Source: Chitinophagaceae bacterium (GTDB lineage: Bacteria > Bacteroidota > Bacteroidia > Chitinophagales > Chitinophagaceae). Taken from it: 56,269 nt of DNA. The position numbers and the translations under genes are program-made. Shown here one piece after another: positions 46,839-55,253 of this stretch. The notes under the pieces were generated by a model. It was given only the letters and a program-made list of their open reading frames with translations. It searched no databases and had not been told where the DNA came from. Position 1 is the first letter of the stretch. Every line of letters begins with the position of its first letter. The stretch covers positions 1 through 56,269 of the forward strand of contig SCQT01000212.1 of NCBI GenBank assembly GCA_004322015.1, written 5' to 3'.

Positions 46839-48662
46839 TCAATAAACATCCGTCTGGTAGCGGCCTCCAAGCTGAAGGGACTTTACGTATTCGGCCGCTT
46901 TATCCTCTGTCATACCGCCGTGCGTATGAATTATTTTCCGCAGAGCTAAATCCACGTCCTTTGCCATGCGTTGCTTATCTCCGCATACATAAAAGAAAGC
47001 GCCTTTTTCCAGCCAGTCGTACAATTCTCTTCCTCGTTCAAGCATCCTGTCCTGAACATATATTTTCTTATCCTGATCCCGGGAAAATGCGACATCTGCC
47101 CGCGTTAATATACCTTCTTTCAGATATTGCAGCCATTCTGTCTGATAGAGGAAATCTGTTGTGAAATTTCTCTCTCCGAAAAACAACCATGACTTGCCCT
47201 TGCTCTCACGGGCTTCCCGTTGCTGAATAAACGCCCTGAACGGGGCTACGCCCGTGCCGGCTCCCACCATAATGATCGGACGGTCCGCTTCGGAGGGCAG
47301 CTTAAAACGTGTATTTTGATCTACGAAGACTTCCAGCCGATCTCCTAAATTTATACGGTCTGACAGAAAGGAAGAACAATGACCCTCTTTGTTTCGCCCG
47401 TATGCCTCATACCTGACCACCGATACAACGACGTGGACCTCATCATCCACTGTATCTTGGCTGGAAGCAATGGAATACATGCGGGGCATGTTTTTCCTGA
47501 GCAGCGAAATGAATGTTTCGGGTGTCAGCCGGGCCGGCTCCTCTTTTAACAGGTCATAAATATCACGGCCATGGATATATTCGGTAACAGATAGATGATC
47601 GGCGGCTATTTCCTTAAGCCTGCTGCTTCCGGTCAGTTCAGCATAACGGTTGAGAGATATGCCGGTTAAAGGCGTCAACTCGTAATCTGAAGATAGTGCC
47701 TCTTTTAAGGGTTTTGCTCCCTGATGCGTATTCACTATTTCTTCACCGGAGAATTGCAACAGATTCAGTACCGATTCAATTAATCCCGGCGAATTAAGCG
47801 CATATATTCCTAAAGCATCCCCCGGTTCATATTTTATACCGGATCCTTTTAGATCCAGTTCTATGTGAAGCGTTTCCTTGCTTGAATGGCGTCCGTTCAG
47901 ATTTATCTTTTCCAGTACGGCGGCGGGGAAGGGCTTTTTGCGATCATAAACCACCTCACCGGCCGGCGCATGTTCTTTCAGTACCGGAAGGCTTACCAAC
48001 AGGCCATCATTCCCAATAGAAAGCTGTCCTAAATTTGAAATGATTTCTTCGATCCATCTTTCGTAGTCTTCCTCGAAGTCCACATCGCAGTCAATTCTTT
48101 CAAGCATCCGTTTCGCTCCTGCTTTTTCAAGTGCCGCATCAAAGTCTTTACCGGTCTGGCAAAATTGGGTATAAGAAGTATCGCCTAATGCCAATACACT
48201 GTACGATATATGACCCAGCCCCGGGCATTTATTACTCCGTAGAAATTCAAGTAATTCTTCTGCCTGTACCGGCGGATCGCCTTCCCCGTCTGTGCTTACG
48301 ATGACCAAAAGCTTAGTTACGTTCTTAAGTTCCCGGGGCTTGAAAGACCCCATATCGAAAACCTTAGCCTCCACGTCCAGATCCGCCATTCTTTTGGCTG
48401 ATTTCTTCGCCAGCCGTTCGCTATTCCCGGTATGGGTTCCGTAAAGGATCCATAGAGGTTCTGCTTCAGATGCAGGCGACGGCCCCCTGTCTGCTGCTTT
48501 TATTGCTGTACCCTGCTCCGCTTCCAACAAGGGGTTTATCCCCGTCAGGTAACCATGTAACCAGTGAACCTGCCCGGAAGTCAGGGCGGGCATCACTTCA
48601 ACAAGCTGCCTTATTTGTGTGTCAGAAAATGGACCTTTTTTTAATCCTGTCTCCCAGTTCAT
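46839..48662 (-). CDS. cysJ: sulfite reductase flavoprotein (alpha subunit)
   Basis: Cytoplasmic diflavin reductase passing electrons from NADPH through FAD and FMN to CysI. FMN domain from about 70 (LYGTHTGNSERLAKK and STDGEGDPPVQAEELL), FAD-binding domain (RMYSIASSQ), and NADP domain with GAGTGVAPFRAFIQQRE, FFGERN and the C-terminal YICGD-like FYVCGD. The last residues (GGRYQTDVY) match the family end. Length 607 residues. Its ATG overlaps the upstream peroxiredoxin stop by four bases (ATGA), so translation is coupled. Confidence 0.95.
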   Translation of the reverse strand: MNWETGLKKGPFSDTQIRQLVEVMPALTSGQVHWLHGYLTGINPLLEAEQGTAIKAADRGPSPASEAEPLWILYGTHTGNSERLAKKSAKRMADLDVEAKVFDMGSFKPRELKNVTKLLVIVSTDGEGDPPVQAEELLEFLRSNKCPGLGHISYSVLALGDTSYTQFCQTGKDFDAALEKAGAKRMLERIDCDVDFEEDYERWIEEIISNLGQLSIGNDGLLVSLPVLKEHAPAGEVVYDRKKPFPAAVLEKINLNGRHSSKETLHIELDLKGSGIKYEPGDALGIYALNSPGLIESVLNLLQFSGEEIVNTHQGAKPLKEALSSDYELTPLTGISLNRYAELTGSSRLKEIAADHLSVTEYIHGRDIYDLLKEEPARLTPETFISLLRKNMPRMYSIASSQDTVDDEVHVVVSVVRYEAYGRNKEGHCSSFLSDRINLGDRLEVFVDQNTRFKLPSEADRPIIMVGAGTGVAPFRAFIQQREARESKGKSWLFFGERNFTTDFLYQTEWLQYLKEGILTRADVAFSRDQDKKIYVQDRMLERGRELYDWLEKGAFFYVCGDKQRMAKDVDLALRKIIHTHGGMTEDKAAEYVKSLQLGGRYQTDVY

Positions 48663-49300
48663 TTCCGGTCAGTTGGTTGTGGGGTATAACGCAGGTAAGA
48701 ATTGACCACACGGTGTCCTTTGGGAAATTTTGCGGGGATGTCCTTGTCGCTGATCGCTGTGGAAATAACTACTTCTTCTCCCACTTTCCAATCTACCGGA
48801 GTGCCTACGCTGTATGTGGCAGTAAGCTGCAATGAATCCACCACGCGCAAGATCTCTGCATAATTTCTCCCTGTAGAAGCGGGGTATGTAAGGGTTGCTT
48901 TGATCGTTTTGTCGGGTCCTATGAAGAAAACCGATCTCACCGGCGCTGTAGAAGAGGCCTTAGGATGGATCATGCCGTACAATTCCGCTACCTTATGCTC
49001 AGGATCGGCAATAACCGGGAAATTGACAGTACATTTTTGCGTTTGGTTAATATCTTTCACCCATTTTTTGTGTTGATCCAGGCTGCCCACACTGACGAAA
49101 GCCACCTTGGTGTTGCGCCTGGCGAATTCATCCTTCAATAATGCTGTCCTGCCCAGTTCTGTGGTGCATATAGGGGTAAAATCCGCCGGGTGTGAAAAAA
49201 GGATTCCCCACCCGTCTCCCAGCCATTCGTGAAAATTGATCCTGCCATCAGTGGTGTCTGCACTGAAATCAGGAGCAGTGTCTCCAATTTGTAAGCTCAT
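48659..49300 (-). CDS. 1-Cys peroxiredoxin (Prx6 type)
   Basis: Cytoplasmic thiol peroxidase of 213 residues. Peroxidatic Cys45 in HPADFTPICTTELG. The long C-terminal domain with PVDWKVGEEVVI and the absence of a resolving cysteine at the usual site of 2-Cys enzymes place it in the Prx6/1-Cys group. One other cysteine (KCTVNFPVI) is not at the resolving position. It is encoded between the LysR regulator and cysJ, and overlaps the cysJ start. The operon thus joins peroxide removal to sulfur assimilation, which could supply the thiols needed for its turnover. This link is inference. Confidence 0.93.
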   Translation of the reverse strand: MSLQIGDTAPDFSADTTDGRINFHEWLGDGWGILFSHPADFTPICTTELGRTALLKDEFARRNTKVAFVSVGSLDQHKKWVKDINQTQKCTVNFPVIADPEHKVAELYGMIHPKASSTAPVRSVFFIGPDKTIKATLTYPASTGRNYAEILRVVDSLQLTATYSVGTPVDWKVGEEVVISTAISDKDIPAKFPKGHRVVNSYLRYTPQPTDRK

Positions 49301-49342
49301 ATTTAATTGATTTATGATGATTAAATAAATAATAGATACTTA

Positions 49343-50233
49343 TTAATACTTGTTCTTGATCTCTTCTCTTAAAAACTTAATGAAATAATCATAGAATACC
49401 GGATAATCCCTGTCTTTTATTCTGGCCATGTACTGCTGTCTGAAAAATCCTTCGGGATTAATCTTAACTACACTTATCCCATCATTTAAATAGGGTTTTA
49501 GCGCCCAGTTTGCCAAAACCATCACACCCATATCTGCTTTTACTAACTCAATGGATGCCTCGGTCAGCGGCAAAACAATCATCTTCCTTGGGCTGATCCC
49601 CTTTGGCATTAATTGTTCTCTAAAAAGGGAAACCGTCTCCAGAGGCAGGGAATGGATGATAAGCGTCGCTTCCCGGAAATCCTCTGATTCAACAAATACT
49701 CTTTTTGCCCACGGATGCCCTTTACAAACTACAGCCAGCATCTCATCTGTAAAAAGCTTAATATATTCTATTTGTTCCGTGTGTTGCGGATTACTGGTTA
49801 TAGCCAGATCAAGCGCCCCTTCAATCAGCCTTTCAATGGGCTTCAACGTCGCTTCAAACACGATTTCTACTTCCACATGGGGAAATTCATCTTTGAACTT
49901 TTTTAAAACGGCCGGCAGCCAGTGATAATTGGTATAACATTCCGTGCTGATCCGGATCGTACCCTGCTCTCCATTCGCCATTTTTCTTACCTCTGATTCC
50001 GTAGCGTCCAGTTCTTTCAATACCCGGCTTGCAGTATCGTACAGCTTTTTGCCAACAGCCGTTAGCACCAACTTCTTATTTCGCCGGTAAAAGATCTGCG
50101 TCCCTAACTGGTGTTCCGCTTCTTTTAACTGGTAACTCAGTGCGCTTTGAGACAAATGCAATACATCCATCGCCCGCGTGATACCCCCTTCTTCTACAAC
50201 AGCTTTAATAAGTCTGAGATGCCTTATTTCCAT
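49343..50233 (-). CDS. LysR-type regulator, MetR-like
   Basis: DNA-binding regulator with N-terminal winged helix (EIRHLRLIKAVVEEGGITRA, LSQSALSYQLKEAEHQLGTQ) and a periplasmic-binding-type effector domain (about 90-296). TECYTNYHWLPAVLKKF and LDLAITSN resemble E. coli MetR. The frame is open up to an ATG at 50284, but family members start at MEIRHL, so I take the ATG at 50231-50233 (296 residues). It is the first gene of the lysR-prx-cysJ-cysI series, 42 bases before prx. It probably controls sulfite reduction in response to a sulfur metabolite. Confidence 0.9.
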   Translation of the reverse strand: MEIRHLRLIKAVVEEGGITRAMDVLHLSQSALSYQLKEAEHQLGTQIFYRRNKKLVLTAVGKKLYDTASRVLKELDATESEVRKMANGEQGTIRISTECYTNYHWLPAVLKKFKDEFPHVEVEIVFEATLKPIERLIEGALDLAITSNPQHTEQIEYIKLFTDEMLAVVCKGHPWAKRVFVESEDFREATLIIHSLPLETVSLFREQLMPKGISPRKMIVLPLTEASIELVKADMGVMVLANWALKPYLNDGISVVKINPEGFFRQQYMARIKDRDYPVFYDYFIKFLREEIKNKY

Positions 50234-50242
50234 TTTTAAATG

Positions 50243-50250
50243 CAAAAGTA
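50243..50250 (-). promoter_or_regulatory. -7 box candidate for the LysR gene
   Basis: TACTTTTG on the minus strand, a full match to TAnnTTTG. The implied leader is only about five bases if the start at 50233 is right. There is no good -33 box, so this may be chance. Confidence 0.3.
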
Positions 50251-50317
50251 ATGCAGACATTGCTCTGATCACTGATTTTCCCATGAAAAGATCAGATGAT
50301 CATCATGCATCCGATTG

Positions 50318-50535
50318 ATGATTCTATAAACTTTTCTTCTATCTTACGGCTGGAAATAGCGTCAAGCGCTGAAGTGGGCTCATCAGGAGTATGATCTCAG
50401 GCCTACGGCAGGCTCCGCATAAAGCAAAGGCGTTGCTCTGGCCGATAGACAGACGGGCGGCTTGCGCATACAGGCGGTCTGCTACCGTGGTCCATAAGCC
50501 GGAACGACCTCCTTCTTTACCCGGCAATATGTCTC
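50318..50535 (-). pseudogene. decayed phosphate ABC transporter ATPase (pstB) fragment
   Basis: Read on the minus strand, pieces of PstB appear in order but in different frames: SGLWTTVADRLYAQAARLSI (with GQ after it, for LSGGQ), then QRLCFMRSLP after a one-base loss, then RRPEIILL back in the first frame, then DEPTSALDAISSRKIEE after another loss. In intact PstB these correspond to the stretch from before the ABC signature, through LSGGQQQRLCIARAL, to Walker B and LDPIS. The Walker A part and the C-terminal end are missing. It lies just upstream of the LysR start and is clearly non-functional. Confidence 0.82.
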
Positions 50536-50680
50536 TCTGCTGAAATCAGGTATAATATCTGCCATCTGGCAAATTCCCCTTTATCAAGGGTCGAAGTTAA
50601 CTGATCCTTTAATTGTTTGTCACTGAGATGTGCTACCAATTTTAATGATCGCAAACTTCAGGTTTTTATCTTCAAACTTG
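50517..50680 (-). pseudogene. possible second gene remnant, unrecognised
   Basis: On the minus strand, a frame without stops from 50657 to 50517 reads LSDKQLKDQLTSTLDKGEFA, followed by RWQILYLISAERHIAG. A neighbouring frame reads KFEDKNLKFAIIKIGS just before it, as if a frameshift separated the two. Amino-acid composition looks protein-like, but I recognise no family. It abuts the pstB remnant. With 50680-50825, where I see nothing further, it completes a 592-base gap without intact genes. Confidence 0.3.
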
Positions 50681-50825
50681 TAACAAAAAAATCAAAAGTT
50701 TCATTTATAACGTAAACTTTAAATTGAAAAGCTGTATTCCGGGTATGAAAATTAGCCGATTCTGTTAATACACTGCTGAGGTCTTCTAATATTATAGGAA
50801 CAGTTTATTCATGAGAGCTGTTATA

Positions 50826-53012
50826 CTACGGCAAATCATCCTTTTTTACCAGCGGGAATATTAAGTACCTCATGACAAGTACGCCCACTATAATTCCTGA
50901 AATAATGATCAATAAAAGTATCTGAAACGGAATATTATAACAATGATTATAGCTGGGTCCAAATCCGGGAAAAGCATCGCTGACGAACATGAAGAGGAAA
51001 GAGAAAAAAATCAGTAAGGCAGCCAGCAATATCAGAAATGCACCTGCTATTTTTCTGGATTTCCAGCTTCTGCCTTTTTTCCGGATCTTATAGATATATC
51101 CATAGCCGAATCCGACGAAGACCAGTAAAAGGAAAAGCGCTACCACGGCGAAAAAGTCCTGCACAATCCGGCTCGTGCGGAAAAACTCCACTCTGGATTT
51201 GAGAACGGCTTCTTTAGCCAAAGGGTCTTTTAGCGCTGATTCGTCTGTCTCGCCAGGTATGAAATCTTTTTCGCACGGGTGCTCCAGCAGGTAATATGTT
51301 TTTTCAAATAAGGAATCGTATCCTTTGAAATATTTCCAACTGACTGCAAAGGGTTCTTTTTTAATAGAATCCATATAAAGCTCCATCGCGGGAACAAAAA
51401 GACTCATCATGAAATGCAGTGTATCAATTTTCAAGAATTTATTTCCAATACCCGTCCAAATTTTGCTATACCCTATTTTTGTTTGCAGGGGCTGAACCGC
51501 CAATCCGCCTAATCCATTTTGCAGGATAAAATCATAAATATTATTCAACACCTTTGCATCATTATACCATATCTGCCCGGTTAATTGCTTACCCATGTTC
51601 ATCACGTTGATAAATGTAGCGGCAGTTTCGGGATCATAAAGAGTAGGCTCTGTAAAATGGGAAGTGATCTCATCCAAAGCCAGGTATTTGACGAACCGGC
51701 TGCTATTAATTCCCGGAATAATTGCCCATTGAGCGCCGTAATAGGGAAGACCAAGAATGAATTTGGATGGAGGAACATTTGAATTCAGGTATCTGGAAAC
51801 AGTGGGTTCAATGCCGTTGCCGTTATCTCCCTTTAAGGGTACGATAGGCCCGGATGATCTGCCGGGATAATTTTCACTAAAATCAATCAGGAACTTTACA
51901 TTTGGATTATTAAGCCTGTTTATCTCGTATGCCGAATTCGCGTTTCCGGGAGGTATAGTAATGATCATCCGGCAACCGGGGCATGCATTCATTAAGGTAT
52001 CAGAAAGTGTATTAATAAATGTTGCAAAACTCTGCCTGTATCTGCTGTCCAATCCGGAAAATTGTATATTCACTCCGTTGGCATGTTGCTGTTGAATTAA
52101 CGCCAAAGCATAGCCGATCAATGCTTCTTCCTGACCATTTTTATTCTGTAAAAAAACGGCCATATTACGCGGAGACATACCCCTGACGGTGAGGAGCACT
52201 TTACATCCTGCCTGCCTGGCGCTCTCTAAAACATTAGTTGCTGCTCCACTTCCCAGGTCTGTACAACGACCGGTTTGTCCGTCCAGCGCATAGCCATCAT
52301 AGATCAGCGTATTGATCACATTGAAATTATAATCAAGGTAATTCCCTCCCATTCCGGCAGGGAAAAAAGCGTACACAGGAGCTTTTCGTTCCAGCCTTAA
52401 TCCCTCGTTAAAACCAGGACCCGGAAAAGTATCTACAGGCTTTTTAACCCGTCCATAAAAATACTGCAGGTTTTTAAGCAAAGAGAGCTCCCCTATGGTA
52501 TTTTTATTTTCCTGAGCTTTCGTTTCAAGTATCGGTAAGATCTTATTCAGTAAATCATTCAGGACGCTGTCATTTACGATTGTATTGTATATAATGTCTG
52601 CAGTATCTCTGTGTGGTAGTTTATTTGCTTCCTCCTCTGATAATTGAATAGCATTTATTAAGGAAACCAGCGAATCAAATTTCTGATTAACAGTATCTGT
52701 CAGTGCATCGTTCAGCATCCTGATATCCCTGGCATTTGCCATAATTGAATCTTTAAAGAAGGTGCTTTGAATAACAGCTAATATTCTCTCCTTCTCAGCG
52801 TTTCTTATATTTTTTTTGAATTTCAGGAAATTAACAAATTTTTGAAAAAGATTAATTTTCTTAGGAATTGTATCATTTAAAATGAGGGGTGGTTTTATTC
52901 CGATACCGGAAGCGATAAATGTTTTATGATACACTCTGCCATTCGCAGGGGCGGGGGTTATAAAAAGGACAATTGTTGCGAATAACATGAATGACATCAA
53001 CCATTTTTTCAT
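50826..53012 (-). CDS. GH18-fold pseudoenzyme with C-terminal membrane helices
   Basis: 728 residues. N-terminal signal peptide (MSFMLFATIVLFITPAPANG), a helical region about 50-185, a glycoside-hydrolase-18-like barrel about 210-540, and three C-terminal transmembrane helices (about 617-640, 655-680, 695-716). GH18 features: the first strand VYAFFP, a strand INTLIYDGYALDG, and ILGLPYYGAQW (normally LGxPFYGRxW). At the catalytic site the usual DGxDxDxE is replaced by NGVNIQFSG (312-320), so no acidic catalyst remains. It is probably a carbohydrate- or peptidoglycan-binding membrane protein rather than a chitinase. It is encoded opposite to the contractile injection genes at 53812 with only a small regulator between. 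A link is suggestive only. Confidence 0.75.
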   Translation of the reverse strand: MKKWLMSFMLFATIVLFITPAPANGRVYHKTFIASGIGIKPPLILNDTIPKKINLFQKFVNFLKFKKNIRNAEKERILAVIQSTFFKDSIMANARDIRMLNDALTDTVNQKFDSLVSLINAIQLSEEEANKLPHRDTADIIYNTIVNDSVLNDLLNKILPILETKAQENKNTIGELSLLKNLQYFYGRVKKPVDTFPGPGFNEGLRLERKAPVYAFFPAGMGGNYLDYNFNVINTLIYDGYALDGQTGRCTDLGSGAATNVLESARQAGCKVLLTVRGMSPRNMAVFLQNKNGQEEALIGYALALIQQQHANGVNIQFSGLDSRYRQSFATFINTLSDTLMNACPGCRMIITIPPGNANSAYEINRLNNPNVKFLIDFSENYPGRSSGPIVPLKGDNGNGIEPTVSRYLNSNVPPSKFILGLPYYGAQWAIIPGINSSRFVKYLALDEITSHFTEPTLYDPETAATFINVMNMGKQLTGQIWYNDAKVLNNIYDFILQNGLGGLAVQPLQTKIGYSKIWTGIGNKFLKIDTLHFMMSLFVPAMELYMDSIKKEPFAVSWKYFKGYDSLFEKTYYLLEHPCEKDFIPGETDESALKDPLAKEAVLKSRVEFFRTSRIVQDFFAVVALFLLLVFVGFGYGYIYKIRKKGRSWKSRKIAGAFLILLAALLIFFSFLFMFVSDAFPGFGPSYNHCYNIPFQILLLIIISGIIVGVLVMRYLIFPLVKKDDLP

Positions 53013-53107
53013 AAAATATAATTAATGAGACTCGGGTATATACCTTACTAAGCCTGCACGGCAATAAAAACCACGTGGCGATTATAGATCAGCGTAAGAG
53101 TCCGTTT

Positions 53108-53389
53108 TTATCTTTGAACGGTTTGGCCAAAAATTCCTGTGATAGAAGTACGTTCTGCCTGGCTGGCAGACGGAAGCAGCTTTTCTTCGTCAAATTCTAT
53201 GATGAAATTACGGGGAACCTCCAGGATTTCCGCTATTTTCACAAGATATTCGATAGAAATATTCCCCCCCCTTTTTTCCAGTTTACTGTATGCCGGAATG
53301 GATATCCCAAGACGATTGGCCATATATTTTTGGGGATACCCTCTGATTAAACGGATCCGTTGAATGTGAGATCCGATTTGAAGATCCAT
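53108..53389 (-). CDS. XRE-family helix-turn-helix regulator
   Basis: Cytoplasmic DNA-binding protein of 93 residues. The HTH covers about 8-62 (IQRIRLIRGYPQKYMANRLG, ISIPAYSKLEKRGGNISIEY, LVKIAEILEV). The short tail to residue 93 has no recognised domain. The codons for EKRGGN contain a run of A6 followed by G8 on the coding strand (53264-53276 as C8T6), which is prone to slippage. It lies between the GH18-like gene and the injection-system genes, so it may control either. Start ATG at 53387-53389. Confidence 0.85.
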   Translation of the reverse strand: MDLQIGSHIQRIRLIRGYPQKYMANRLGISIPAYSKLEKRGGNISIEYLVKIAEILEVPRNFIIEFDEEKLLPSASQAERTSITGIFGQTVQR

Positions 53390-53811
53390 AGGAAAAAGAT
53401 TTAGATATGGTTAAAAAAAGCAATGTCCTCTGTAAAAGGCAGTATAGAAATTGGCGTAGTTTATATAGGATCGGCCAATATCTATGGGAAAACAAACAAT
53501 TCTTCTGCCTTAATAAGAGCGGTTTTTCGGAGCACAAAGTACAGAAGTTTTTATTTATTATCTGCATAATTATTCGAAGGTTTTATTAAAATTAATTTTG
53601 AAGTCCCCATGATCAACTCTCTGTAGGTAAAAAGCCAAAGCGAATTATCCAAACGGTTAAAAAATTATCGTGTTAGTTAAATCAGGAAGGCTTTTAATTA
53701 AAAGATTGTACTGAACGGAGTAGGTTCTGCGGATTCAAAATATGTACTTTTACACATCCTTTTTTGATTAACCCGTCAGGCCTTTTTTGAGCCTTGATGA
53801 AAACCTTTTTT
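53390..53811. other. 422-base gap upstream of the injection-system genes
   Basis: A/T-rich, no gene. Two possible plus-strand -7 boxes: TAATTTTG at 53593-53600 (full match to TAnnTTTG) and TACTTTTA at 53745-53752 (one off). Neither has a well-spaced -33 box. This region should hold the promoter of the locus and that of the XRE gene. Confidence 0.45.
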
Positions 53812-54381
53812 ATGATATTCGAGGCTTTATCCTGTGTAACCGAAGATGTCAACGAGCACCTGAGAAATAAGTTAAGAATCAGCGAAAACAAAGTGATCCT
53901 CTCAGGCATTGCCAATCAGGACGGCAGCCTCGCCATGAAGGATGAAAATAAATTGATCGCCACGCTGGTCAATATTGAAAACGACACTACCGGACAGAGC
54001 AATAGGGTCGGCAGCGCATCCAAAACACTCGCTCACGTGGCTCCCGATATCAATATAAATCTGTACGTGCTTTTCTCCGCCTATTTCAGCAGTAATAATT
54101 ATCCCGAATCTTTAAGATTTCTGTCCTTTCTCATTGCTTACTTTCATAATAAGAGTGTTTTTAACAGATCCAATACTCCCGGCCTGGATGACAGAATAGA
54201 AAAGCTGATTTTTAAAATGGAGAATCTCAAAGTGGAGGGACTGAGCAATATGTGGACCATGTTGGGTGCTAAGTATATGCCTTCCGTGATGTATAAAATG
54301 AGAATGTTAACTTTCGATGATTCGATAGTGAAAGAGTATCGGCCTGAAGTTGCCGGTGTATCCTATAATAATAAGGTATAA
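53812..54381 (+). CDS. DUF4255 protein of a contractile injection system (Pvc16/cap type)
   Basis: 189 residues. The N-terminus MIFEALSCVTEDVNEHLRNK, then VILSGIANQDGSLAMKDENK and LIATLVNIENDTTG, with the later LSFLIAYFHNKSVF and MWTMLGAKYMPSVMYKMRML, is the DUF4255 pattern. These proteins cap the sheath-tube end in extracellular contractile injection systems and related particles. The frame also allows ATG at 53797 or TTG at 53794. I chose 53812 because members usually start at MI(F/Y)EAL. The adjacent tail-sheath gene supports the system assignment. Confidence 0.87.
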   Translation: MIFEALSCVTEDVNEHLRNKLRISENKVILSGIANQDGSLAMKDENKLIATLVNIENDTTGQSNRVGSASKTLAHVAPDININLYVLFSAYFSSNNYPESLRFLSFLIAYFHNKSVFNRSNTPGLDDRIEKLIFKMENLKVEGLSNMWTMLGAKYMPSVMYKMRMLTFDDSIVKEYRPEVAGVSYNNKV

Positions 54382-54388
54382 GAATTCT

Positions 54389-55237
54389 ATGAACGACCAA
54401 TTTGAGGTTTTAACGAATGTGATTTTTAAACATAGTTATTTCCCCGACGCAAAATTTAACGGGCTTTCCGTCAAGGCAAAGGATAGCTGTCTTCACATGA
54501 TGGCCAACCAGGGGCTTTTGTTTAAAACAACTAAAGATGGTTTTCAGGTTTTATTCAATACGTATTTTGCGGGAAGAGAACGTTCGAGAGAGGATGTCTT
54601 AAAAAGCCCGTTCCCGCTCCTGTTTCATCTGCAGTTAATGATTCCCGCTTTTTATAATTATACCGAAATCGCCCCGTATGATGTGGCTCAATCCGTCTTT
54701 TACTTTAGCAATATTTCCCCTGATCCCGAAGTGACATTATCACCGGGTATGCTTCATCATGAGGAGCATGTTAGTAATAAGGATGTGTATCCGGCTGACC
54801 GGTTTATACGCGAATCTTTTTCAAAACCTTTCGGGCTTCTCAATCTTTGGGTCAATAACGAAATGGAAAAAATGTATGCGGTTAGTTTTGCTGCCAAAGC
54901 CACCTTCTGGCGCTATTCATTTGTCAGTGACTTTTACCGGGAGCTGAGCAACCCAGCCGTCATAGATATAAAAGATCGTGATACTTTTGAAGGGCCTGAT
55001 GAACTGATGCTGCCGGACGGAAGAACTGCATTATCCTTCACTTCAAAAAATAAAATCAATCTGAGCAGGTCTTTTTCTGATCCTTTTCAATTCGTAGAAA
55101 ATTATACCTCCAAAATGGAGAATTATAAAGTAGTTATACGGGCATTGCCTGTTCCGGATATTAATACCATTTCAAAAGTAGGATCTTTATCAAAAGACCA
55201 GACAAGGAGAGATTTTTCTGAAATTTTTATTTACTAG
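54389..55237 (+). CDS. unrecognised protein between DUF4255 and sheath
   Basis: 282 residues, no signal peptide or transmembrane helix. Mixed alpha/beta composition with aromatic-rich segments (VLFNTYFAGRERSREDVLKS, YNYTEIAPYDVAQSVFYFSN, FWRYSFVSDFYRELSN). An earlier in-frame ATG at 54350 would overlap the DUF4255 gene, while the ATG at 54389, 7 bases after its stop, gives MNDQFEVLTNVIF. I recognise no family. The position between the cap-type protein and the sheath suggests a structural or assembly part of the same particle. Confidence 0.78.
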   Translation: MNDQFEVLTNVIFKHSYFPDAKFNGLSVKAKDSCLHMMANQGLLFKTTKDGFQVLFNTYFAGRERSREDVLKSPFPLLFHLQLMIPAFYNYTEIAPYDVAQSVFYFSNISPDPEVTLSPGMLHHEEHVSNKDVYPADRFIRESFSKPFGLLNLWVNNEMEKMYAVSFAAKATFWRYSFVSDFYRELSNPAVIDIKDRDTFEGPDELMLPDGRTALSFTSKNKINLSRSFSDPFQFVENYTSKMENYKVVIRALPVPDINTISKVGSLSKDQTRRDFSEIFIY

Positions 55238-55253
55238 ATTAAACTATATCACT

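Noticed and set aside
53071-53078. CCACGTGG palindrome as a parS site
   Set aside because: Only the central eight bases match. The flanks AA and CG do not fit the TGTTnCACGTGnAACA pattern, and the site is 14 kb from parAB.
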